A stretch of DNA of 8,747 bases from Clostridia bacterium (GCA_017408625.1 JAFQUG010000323.1:1-8747), one strand, 5' to 3'; positions 1-5,077 are shown, numbered from the stretch's first letter. Program-made: numbers and translations. Notes: generated from the letters alone by a model not told the origin.

Positions 1-142
1 ATTCGCAGGGCAGTTTTTCAATAATCGTTTTTTGCTTTTTGGTAAGCTTAACGGTGTTTTTGAACATATCAGACTGATTTCTCAAGCCATAATATCTCAA
101 AACATTGCCTTCAAGCTTCCATCTGCTTTGAATATCGTACAC
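1..142 (-). CDS. Unrecognised protein, N-terminal 47 residues only
   Basis: This reading frame opens with GTG at 140-142 and stays open to the left edge, so only the first 47 residues are visible. It starts V(M)YDIQSRWKLEGNVLRYYG and continues with a lysine-rich stretch (KLTKKQKTIIEKL) near residues 32-44. The start is supported by AAAGGAG (minus strand, 148-154) five bases upstream. The conserved-looking tract with W8, R16-Y17-Y18-G19 and N22-Q23 reads like the start of a globular cytoplasmic protein, with no signal peptide or membrane segment. I do not recognise the family and assign no function. It lies downstream of the four-helix-bundle gene on the same strand, 83 bases away, and could be transcribed with it. 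The plus-strand frame over the same bases (32-229) has no ribosome binding site and is probably a shadow. Confidence 0.6.
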   Translation of the reverse strand, partial: MYDIQSRWKLEGNVLRYYGLRNQSDMFKNTVKLTKKQKTIIEKLPCE

Positions 143-225
143 AGTAACTCCTTTCTTCTTCGATATGTTATACTAAACAGCTGTAAAACGAACTTTCGAG
201 TTGTGCTCAAAATCATCATTTTTCC

Positions 226-579
226 TTAACTGTTTTCCTTTGCGGTGGTGATGGATTTCACGAGCATACGGCGAATAACACCGCATTCCTGCAAAAGATC
301 TTTGGCGGTTTGCTCACTAATTGCATTTGAGCCAACAAGCATTTCAATCCAATATTCTGTCTCGCCACACTCTTTGAGTGCGATATGAAATTTGTTTATG
401 AAATCAGCTTTGCTTGCGGCATAATTTGCTTCGTGGATATTTGCTCCGATAGAGGTCGCACTTCTTACAATTTGATTGACAAGCACACCTCTGCCTTTTC
501 GCGTATCTACCTCATCGCAGACGGCGATTATATGTAAGGCAAGCGCTTTCGCTCTTGTGCGCAGTTCTGAATCTTTCAT
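226..579 (-). CDS. Four helix bundle protein (S23 / 23S rRNA intervening-sequence protein family, Avd-like)
   Basis: The 117-residue product matches the small four-helix-bundle family first known from open reading frames inside 23S rRNA intervening sequences and related to Avd of diversity-generating retroelements. The visible signature is QIVRSATSIGANIHEANYA (residues 36-54), followed by the amphipathic helix FINKFHIALKECGETEYWIEML (60-81) and a C-terminal helix with IRRMLVKSI (102-110). Family members are about 110-130 residues, so this is full length. I chose the ATG at 577-579 because AAGGAG lies seven bases upstream (587-592); the longer frame back to 675 merely translates the hairpin array. 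Family members form pentameric barrels and Avd binds nucleic acid, but the cellular role of free-standing copies is not established. The gene is A+T richer than rlmD next door, and the palindrome array sits directly upstream, which suggests a laterally acquired unit (inference). Confidence 0.85.
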   Translation of the reverse strand: MKDSELRTRAKALALHIIAVCDEVDTRKGRGVLVNQIVRSATSIGANIHEANYAASKADFINKFHIALKECGETEYWIEMLVGSNAISEQTAKDLLQECGVIRRMLVKSITTAKENS

Positions 580-586
580 TGTCTTT

Positions 587-592
587 CTCCTT
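587..592 (-). promoter_or_regulatory. Ribosome binding site of the four-helix-bundle gene
   Basis: AAGGAG on the minus strand lies seven bases before the ATG at 577-579. It fixes the start there rather than at upstream in-frame ATGs (for example 673-675) that lie inside the repeat array. Confidence 0.75.
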
Positions 593-602
593 TTGGTTTT
601 TG

Positions 603-795
603 GTGAAGTTTTTGCTTCGCAAAAGTGAAGTTGCTCGCTACGCTCACAGTGAAGTTTTGCTCGCATCCCTCGCAAAGTGAAGTTAAGTTCGCCCCAAACT
701 AATATTCACTTGCGCCGCTTGCGGCGCAAACTTCACTTCGGCGGTAGCCGAAACTTCACTGCCGAAGGCAACTTCACTCGCCGCAGGCGAACTTA
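603..795. repeat. Palindromic array: GTGAAGTT / AACTTCAC words alternating with distinct mini-hairpins
   Basis: On the plus strand GTGAAGTT occurs at 603-610, 625-632, 649-656 and 677-684. Its complement AACTTCAC occurs at 729-736, 752-759 and 770-777, with degenerate copies at 702-709 and 790-795. The array is therefore a two-armed inverted repeat centred near 693-700. Most spacers are small palindromes of their own: TTTGCTTCGCAAA (611-623), TGCGCCGCTTGCGGCGCA (711-728), CGGCGGTAGCCG (739-750), GCCGAAGGC (761-769) and CGCCGCAGGCG (779-789); those at 633-648 and 657-676 are imperfect. TAAGTTCGC (684-692) is an exact inverse of GCGAACTTA (787-795), and the latter contains the rlmD stop codon. 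The left end is 11 bases from the four-helix-bundle ribosome binding site. Function unknown; it could act as a DNA cruciform, an RNA fold in the rlmD to four-helix-bundle transcript, or a recombination target. Confidence 0.85.
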
Positions 796-2181
796 GTTGT
801 CGAGCCGACGTGTGAGACACACGACGGACTCGACGTGCCCCGTTCTCGGAAACATATCAACAGGCGTAACCTCGCCAATGGTATAGCCGTTTTCTCTGAA
901 CCATTTGCAATCTCTTGCCAGCGTATCGGGATCGCAGGACACGTAAACCACGCGCGGGATTCCCAGCTCTGCAAAGCATTTGACAAGTGCCTCGGTGCTG
1001 CCCTTTCTTGGCGGGTCGATGACGGCCACATCGGGGCGTTTGCCGCCGCAGGCGGACAAAATCACCTGCGCGTCACCCGCGTCGTTGCAGATAAAGGTCG
1101 CGTTCCCGATGCCGTTTCGCGCGGCATTCTCGCGTGCGCACTCGACCGCCTCGGGCACGATCTCAATGCCCACGAGCTCCTGCGCATCCTTGGCCATACT
1201 AAGGCCAATGGTGCCCGTGCCGCAATACAGGTCGATCAGGATCTCACTGCCCGTCAAGCCCGCGCGCTTACGCGCAAGGCCGTATAAAAGCTCCGCTCCC
1301 TCGCGGTTGACCTGATAGAATGCGGCGGGGGCTATGCGGAAGGTAAGGCCGCACAGCTCGTCCACAATATATTCGTTTCCCCAAAGCGTGCGGTATTCCT
1401 TGCCCAGCACCACGTTGGTATTCTTCTCATTAAAATTGAGCACGATGCCCGAGACCTCTGCAAACTTGGCAGTCACCTCGGAAACCAATGCCCTCTCTGC
1501 GGGCATGCTGCGGCCATTGAGCACCAAGCACAGCATGACCTGCTCCGAGTTCTTGCTCTGCCGCAGATAAATATGGCGTAAAAGCCCCTTGCCGCTGACC
1601 TCGTCGTATGCCTTGATGCCGTGAGAGTCGCAAAAGGCACAGACAAACGCCACGATCTCGCCAAATATTTCGGGCTGCAACGCGCACTTATCCGCCTTGA
1701 CCAAATTGTGCGTCTTGGACGCAAAAAAGCCCGCCTCCATGCCGCTCTTTCCCTGCTTGACCGGGTACTGCCCCTTATTGCGGTATCCGCGCGTCACACC
1801 GGTCGTGCGCACGGGTGCGACCGCTACGTCGGGCAAGCCCACCTTGCGAAAGGCATTTTGCACGTAAGCGCGCTTGCATTCCAGCTCGTGCGCATAGGTC
1901 ACGTAGCGGTGCACGCAGCCGCCGCATGCGTCGGGTGCGCGGCAAAAGACCTCGGTATCTCGCACGTCCGAGGCCTTTTCAATGCGCAGCACTCTGCCAA
2001 CGGCATAGGTGGCGGTATCCTTGATGATTGAGATCCTGACCGCATCTCCCGTGACTGCGCCGCGCACAAAGACGGTCTTGCCCTCGATGTGCCCGACACC
2101 GCTGCCAAGGTTGTTGATGTCGGTGATCTCTACCGTATATTCACTCCCCTTGGGGAGCAAAACTCTCTCGTTTTTGTCCAT
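793..2181 (-). CDS. rlmD: 23S rRNA (uracil-5-)-methyltransferase, RlmD/RumA (TrmA) family
   Basis: This 462-residue enzyme transfers a methyl group from S-adenosylmethionine to C5 of a uridine in 23S rRNA (U1939 for RlmD; Firmicute relatives may also do U747, RlmCD). An N-terminal TRAM RNA-binding domain covers about residues 8-68. Four cysteines for the [4Fe-4S] cluster are C80, C86, C89 and C166. The Rossmann methyltransferase domain shows QVN (290-292), DLYCGTGTIGLSMA (317-330), the acidic strand end GIEIVPEAV (338-346), DPPRKG (389-394) and SCDP (415-418), where C416 is the catalytic nucleophile; E451 in GHVESVVCL is the general base. The length is normal and no key residue is missing. 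The start ATG overlaps the phosphatase stop by one base (TGATG), implying translational coupling. The TAA stop falls inside the outermost unit of the hairpin array. Substrate position is inferred from the family. Confidence 0.93.
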   Translation of the reverse strand: MDKNERVLLPKGSEYTVEITDINNLGSGVGHIEGKTVFVRGAVTGDAVRISIIKDTATYAVGRVLRIEKASDVRDTEVFCRAPDACGGCVHRYVTYAHELECKRAYVQNAFRKVGLPDVAVAPVRTTGVTRGYRNKGQYPVKQGKSGMEAGFFASKTHNLVKADKCALQPEIFGEIVAFVCAFCDSHGIKAYDEVSGKGLLRHIYLRQSKNSEQVMLCLVLNGRSMPAERALVSEVTAKFAEVSGIVLNFNEKNTNVVLGKEYRTLWGNEYIVDELCGLTFRIAPAAFYQVNREGAELLYGLARKRAGLTGSEILIDLYCGTGTIGLSMAKDAQELVGIEIVPEAVECARENAARNGIGNATFICNDAGDAQVILSACGGKRPDVAVIDPPRKGSTEALVKCFAELGIPRVVYVSCDPDTLARDCKWFRENGYTIGEVTPVDMFPRTGHVESVVCLTRRLDN

Positions 2182-2867
2182 CAGACGTAAAATTCCTTCA
2201 TGTCGTCAAGTCTCAGACAGCCCAGATAGCCGCCGTCCTTGACGCCGCAATTGATATTGACGCCGCCGTTGCCAAACCAGATTCTGCCGTTGCCGCCGTT
2301 TTCCTCGGTGGTGGGCAGGTGACCGACGATCACGGTCTTATTCTTGTAAAGGCGCTTGGTAAGATCCAGGGGCTCGGACATGAACGCCTCGGGCTCCAGA
2401 TCCTCAAGATCCATATCGGGATCAAAATCCGCAATGCCCGCATGCACCAACAGGTAATCCTCACCGTCCACGCGCACCTGCTCGTAAAGTGCCATGTCGG
2501 ACAGGTAATCGATCACGCCCTCGCGCATCTCGCTATCCAGCTCGCGGAATGCGTCCAAGGTCGCCTGGCCGCCGTTTGCCACCCATTTCTGCATGTCTGC
2601 AATAAAATCGGCATCGGGGGTCTGCTCGCCCGACAGCATTTTTTCAAAGCCCGCCAGCATGCGCACAGCAAGATAGTCGTGCTCACCCGCGATGGCGTAT
2701 ACATTATAGCGCACGCTCAAGTCTCCGATCAATTCCATCGACTGCTCTCCATAGTCCACAATGTCGCCAAGCACGTACAGAATGTCGGTATCTTTGAGGC
2801 CGATCTTTTCGATCATGGCCTTGAATTTATCATAATTTCCATGTAAATCAGATACTACGTATGTCAT
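2181..2867 (-). CDS. PPP-type metallophosphatase with a divergent active site
   Basis: The 228-residue protein belongs to the calcineurin-like/PPP phosphoesterase superfamily and should be a cytoplasmic, dimetal enzyme. Visible motifs are DLHGN (7-11, ligands D7 and H9), GDIVD (34-38, bridging D35), GEHD (61-64), the bacterial PPP signature NGGQATL (98-104), VHAGI (141-145, ligand H142), VGHLPT (181-186, H183) and the C-terminal NCGVKDGGYLG (206-216). Two usually conserved positions differ: the metal-ligand Asn of GNH(D/E) is Glu62, and the phosphate-binding Arg of GDxxDRG is Tyr39. The start is supported by AAAGGAG nine bases upstream. It lies 12 bases after nif3 and overlaps rlmD, so it is inside the RNA-modification operon. 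The substrate could be a phosphoprotein, a nucleotide or a metabolite; the sequence does not decide. Confidence 0.82.
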   Translation of the reverse strand: MTYVVSDLHGNYDKFKAMIEKIGLKDTDILYVLGDIVDYGEQSMELIGDLSVRYNVYAIAGEHDYLAVRMLAGFEKMLSGEQTPDADFIADMQKWVANGGQATLDAFRELDSEMREGVIDYLSDMALYEQVRVDGEDYLLVHAGIADFDPDMDLEDLEPEAFMSEPLDLTKRLYKNKTVIVGHLPTTEENGGNGRIWFGNGGVNINCGVKDGGYLGCLRLDDMKEFYV

Positions 2868-2879
2868 ATTCCTCTCCTT

Positions 2880-3635
2880 TTATACAACAGTCACCCGGCA
2901 GCTTTTGACCACGTCGGTCTGCACCTCGGGCGCAACCTCGGCAATCAGCGCGCAAAGACGCGCGCAAATGGGTTGTTCGGTGTAAAAATGTCCTGCGACC
3001 AATAAATTCAGCCTTGCGGGCTCGGAAAGCTGCGAATACTTCAGCTCACCCGTCAGGAAGGTATCCGCGCCTGCCGCCAAGGCTACACCGATCTCATCCT
3101 TGCCGCTGCCGCCGACCACGGCCACGCGGCTGACAACCTTGCCCGCATCCGAGCAAAGCACAGCGGGGCATCCAAGCGCATCCTTGACCTTGGCCGCAAA
3201 CTCTGCAGCCGACACAGGAGCAGGCAGATCGCCCACGCGCATAATGCACTCTTCTCCCGTGACCTCTATGCTCTCAAGCCCGACAAGGCCTGCTAAAATA
3301 TCGTTGACGCCACCCTTTGCCGCGTCGATTCTGGTATGAAACGAGATGGCCGCCACACCGCTCTTGCAAAGCGATATTACCTTTGCACCCAGAGGATCGT
3401 CGGCATCGACTACCTTCAGCCCATCCCACAGCATGGGATGATGCGAAAAGACCACGTCATAGCCCTCGGCCACAGCCTTGTCCACTACGGCAGCAGTCGC
3501 GTCCAGCGCGACCAGTACCTTTTTCACTTCTCTGTCAGGCTCGGGGCAAACGTTCAGCCCGTCCTTATCCCAGTCGCAGCCCAGCTCTCGGGGCACGACC
3601 GCGCTCATTGCGCGAAAAAATTCTCTGACTGTCAT
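2880..3635 (-). CDS. Nif3-like dinuclear metal centre protein (YqfO/YbgI family)
   Basis: A 251-residue member of the NIF3 family (Pfam NIF3; often annotated GTP cyclohydrolase 1 type 2 / Nif3-like). Family members form hexameric toroids with a two-metal site; their physiological role is unsettled. The ligand set is present: H65 and H66 in FSHHPML, D104 in HTRIDAAKGGVNDILA (100-115), and H216 and E220 in AGHFYTEQP. VAVVGGSGKDEI (171-182) and DTFLTGELKYSQ (191-202) are also typical blocks. It is the short form like E. coli YbgI and lacks the inserted CutA1-like domain of B. subtilis YqfO. Small deviations are HTRID where HTNxD is usual, and GELKYS where GDxKxH is usual. AAGGAG precedes the start by five bases. 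It sits nine bases downstream of trmK, the same order as yqfN-yqfO in B. subtilis. Confidence 0.9.
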   Translation of the reverse strand: MTVREFFRAMSAVVPRELGCDWDKDGLNVCPEPDREVKKVLVALDATAAVVDKAVAEGYDVVFSHHPMLWDGLKVVDADDPLGAKVISLCKSGVAAISFHTRIDAAKGGVNDILAGLVGLESIEVTGEECIMRVGDLPAPVSAAEFAAKVKDALGCPAVLCSDAGKVVSRVAVVGGSGKDEIGVALAAGADTFLTGELKYSQLSEPARLNLLVAGHFYTEQPICARLCALIAEVAPEVQTDVVKSCRVTVV

Positions 3636-3644
3636 ACTGACTCC

Positions 3645-4343
3645 TTATTCCTTCTCTTTGATGCGGGCGTGCAGCGCGTCGATCTTTGCAAGCATACCAA
3701 GCTCAAACTCCGCGTCCTTGCCGCCCATGCGTTTACCGTCCGCGCTCGTTTGCAAAAGACGGCGTTTATTTTCCAACAACTCCGCGAGCAGCGGGTGCAT
3801 TCTTTCTATGTTATGGCTGCCAAACCACAAGGCCATGTCGTCCTCGGAGCGCACCACGCCGTCGTATTCGGCGCAAATGATCTGGTACACCTTCTCTTCC
3901 TTGACCAAGGTCTGGTCAAGAATACAAAATCCGTTTTCTAAGAGGTACGCGCGCAGAATCTCCGCATGCGACATGGGCTGCAGCACAAGACGGATGCGTG
4001 CGTCGCGCGTCCAGGGAGCTGCCTCGATGATGGACGCGATCAGCTCACCCCCCATGCCGAAAATGGTAATGTCCTCGGGGGCATACTGTTGTATGCCGTC
4101 AAGCCCGGGGGTGCAGACGGCCGTAATGCGGTCGCCAAGCCCCGCCGCGGCAATATTGCGCTTGGCGTTCTCCACGGGGCCGCGGTTGATGTCTGATGCG
4201 ACGGCGCGCGGGCAAATGCCGTTCCCGCATGCATATATGGGCAGATGCGCGTGATCCGAGCCTACGTCCGAGAGCACCTTGCCCCGACGCAGATACGGGA
4301 TCGCGCCTGCCAGTCTTTGATCAAATTTCTTTTCTCTTTTCAT
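3645..4343 (-). CDS. trmK: tRNA (adenine(22)-N1)-methyltransferase TrmK
   Basis: This 232-residue class I S-adenosylmethionine methyltransferase matches TrmK (YqfN), which makes m1A22 in the D-loop of certain tRNAs, mainly in Firmicutes. Visible motifs are LSDVGSDHAHLPIY (24-37, SAM-binding motif I), ASDINRGPVENAKRNI (49-64), FGMGGELIASII (95-106) and LVLQPMSHAEILRAYLLENGF (119-139). The usual QPN of the last block is QPM here. A C-terminal helical segment (about 170-232, rich in Lys, Arg and Glu) resembles the coiled-coil tail of the family. The ATG at 4341-4343 gives the expected N-terminus (KKFDQRLAGAIPYLRRG), but there is no Shine-Dalgarno sequence before it: the leader is made of palindromic repeat units from about 4354 outward. 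No promoter was seen directly upstream, so transcription may come from the DUF1858 promoter at 4763-4791. Confidence 0.9.
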   Translation of the reverse strand: MKREKKFDQRLAGAIPYLRRGKVLSDVGSDHAHLPIYACGNGICPRAVASDINRGPVENAKRNIAAAGLGDRITAVCTPGLDGIQQYAPEDITIFGMGGELIASIIEAAPWTRDARIRLVLQPMSHAEILRAYLLENGFCILDQTLVKEEKVYQIICAEYDGVVRSEDDMALWFGSHNIERMHPLLAELLENKRRLLQTSADGKRMGGKDAEFELGMLAKIDALHARIKEKE

Positions 4344-4353
4344 GATGTAAAAC

Positions 4354-4487
4354 TATGGGGGCGAGTGGACACTCGCACTTCACGTAGGGGAGGATATCAT
4401 CCTCCCGCACGCGAGCAGGCGAGCAAGCGTTGAAATCACACAATCAAAAACCGTTTTCGTGCGGGAGGATGATATCCTCCCCTACGT
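4354..4487. repeat. BIME/MITE-like palindromic element with a perfect 30-bp inverted repeat
   Basis: Bases 4382-4411 and 4458-4487 are perfect 30-bp inverted copies separated by 46 bases. Each arm is itself a hairpin (GGGAGGAT, ATC loop, ATCCTCCC), so the element consists of two inverted REP-like palindromes, the layout of a BIME or a very short MITE. A third unit of the same design but different stem lies at 4354-4378, with stem GCGAGTG/CACTCGC and a two-base loop. It shares with the next unit the flanks TA(T)GGGG on the left and GCAC on the right. A 10-bp inverted pair, AATCAAAAAC (4442-4451) and GTTTTTGATT (4486-4495), offers an alternative fold. There is no coding capacity. The element separates the DUF1858 stop from the trmK start and could work as a transcription or translation attenuator, or be a passive mobile repeat. 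Confidence 0.85.
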
Positions 4488-4520
4488 TTTTGATTCGTCC
4501 GCCCCGCCCCTTTGTCCCGC

Positions 4521-4721
4521 TTACTTGTCTGCCAGGTAAGCGTTGAGCTTTGCTACCAGCTCGTCAGCGTCGGTGCCGTGAACTGCGCAAGCATCCTCGA
4601 TGCTCTCACCTCTGGAAGCGGGGCAGCCTAAGCAGTGCATGCCGATCTCGAAAAAGAAACGAGCCGTGCCCTGATCGTAATCCAGAACGTCGCCGATAAT
4701 GCTATTCTTGGTAACCTTCAT
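4521..4721 (-). CDS. DUF1858 hybrid-cluster-associated redox disulfide protein
   Basis: A 66-residue protein of the DUF1858 / TIGR03980 type (hybrid cluster protein-associated redox disulfide domain). The family hallmark is present: an N-terminal strand and helix (VTKNSIIGDVLDYDQGTARFF region, 3-24), then GMHCLGCPASRGESIEDAC (27-45) with the CxxC pair C30 and C33, and the helix AVHGTDADELVAKLNAYL (46-63). C30/C33 is the presumed redox or metal site; the true partner and reaction are unknown. Length is typical for the stand-alone domain. The start is set by GGAGG (4730-4734) eight bases upstream, and a consensus sigma-A promoter lies 42 bases before the start codon. It is the first gene of the minus-strand series but is separated from trmK by 177 bases carrying the palindromic element, so co-transcription is plausible but not shown. 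No hybrid cluster protein gene lies in the window. Confidence 0.88.
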   Translation of the reverse strand: MKVTKNSIIGDVLDYDQGTARFFFEIGMHCLGCPASRGESIEDACAVHGTDADELVAKLNAYLADK

Positions 4722-4762
4722 GATTTTGTCCTCCGTAAAATGAATATAGTTTTACATATACT

Positions 4763-4791
4763 ATTATACAAATTTGAGCAGGATATGTCAA
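4763..4791 (-). promoter_or_regulatory. Consensus sigma-A promoter for the DUF1858 gene
   Basis: On the minus strand TTGACA (4786-4791) and TATAAT (4763-4768) are both perfect consensus boxes separated by exactly 17 bases. The start site should be near 4755-4757, leaving a leader of about 35 bases with GGAGG before the ATG at 4719-4721. This is the strongest promoter match in the window and probably drives high constitutive expression. Confidence 0.88.
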
Positions 4792-5009
4792 GCGTAATTT
4801 TTGGATAGATTTCGCTCGTTGCGACGAGCGACTCGGGGCGCTGCCAGTTAAGTATTAGATGCTGGATTTCGCAGAAGTCCAGCATCAGGGTGGCGTCACT
4901 AACACTCGAACGTATAACAACATTTACACGCCACCATGCCTTAAAAAAGGCTTGATCCAAACTTTCATAATGAAATCCTTAGGGATATGAAAATTCCCGC
5001 ATTTTTTGC
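4792..5009. other. Hairpin-rich region between divergent promoters
   Basis: No gene is supported here. Three strong stem-loops stand in a row: 4813-4830 (CGCTCGT/ACGAGCG, 4-base loop), 4858-4886 (GATGCTGGA/TCCAGCATC, extendable to about 12 pairs with one wobble) and 4889-4935 (GGTGGCGT/ACGCCACC around a 31-base loop). A shorter one, GCCTT/AAGGC, lies at 4938-4951. None is followed by a U-run on either strand, so they do not look like ordinary terminators. All lie upstream of both divergent promoters and would not be transcribed by them. The region could be an unrecognised structured RNA gene, a repeat remnant or a regulator-binding region. The minus-strand frame 4718-4960 crosses the promoter and is judged non-coding. 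Confidence 0.5.
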
Positions 5010-5038
5010 TTTACAAATGCACAAATATATGGTATAAT
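5010..5038 (+). promoter_or_regulatory. Extended -10 sigma-A promoter for the DUF2079 gene
   Basis: TTTACA (5010-5015, five of six consensus bases) and TATAAT (5033-5038, perfect) are 17 bases apart, and TGG directly before TATAAT makes an extended -10 element. Transcription should start near 5045. This rules out start codons at 5006 or 5042 for the following gene and favours the ATG at 5078. Confidence 0.82.
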
Positions 5039-5062
5039 GTTATGATTATTCCCTTGCGAGAG

Positions 5063-5069
5063 AAAGGAG
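5063..5069 (+). promoter_or_regulatory. Ribosome binding site deciding the DUF2079 gene start
   Basis: AAAGGAG lies eight bases before the ATG at 5078-5080. Together with the promoter at 5010-5038 it supports the 588-residue product over the longer 612-residue frame. Confidence 0.8.
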
Positions 5070-5077
5070 CTGCTGTC

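Noticed and set aside
580..675. N-terminal extension of the four-helix-bundle protein
   Set aside because: The extra residues are a translation of the palindromic array; AAGGAG at 587-592 fixes the start at 579.
603..795. CRISPR array
   Set aside because: The repeated word is only 8 bases, appears in both orientations in two arms, and the spacers are palindromes of 9-20 bases; no cas genes are present.
4858..4935. T-box leader, suggested by AGGGTGGCGTCAC after a hairpin
   Set aside because: The conserved ACCGCG part is missing, no specifier stem or terminator with U-run is visible, the downstream gene is not for aminoacylation or amino acid use, and the predicted promoter lies further downstream.
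4889..4935. tRNA-like fold (GGTGGCG/CGCCACC acceptor-like stem with GTTCGAG on the minus strand)
   Set aside because: Only about 47 bases long, and the bases flanking TTCGAGT do not pair as a T arm; no D arm or anticodon arm can be formed.
4718..4960. Minus-strand 80-codon frame upstream of the DUF1858 gene
   Set aside because: It contains the perfect TTGACA/TATAAT promoter and the ribosome binding site of the DUF1858 gene, crosses the hairpins, has no Shine-Dalgarno of its own and resembles no family I know.
5006..5077. Longer N-terminus for the DUF2079 protein (starts at 5006 or 5042)
   Set aside because: The -35 and -10 boxes lie at 5010-5038 and AAAGGAG sits before the ATG at 5078, so the upstream codons are promoter or start-site DNA.
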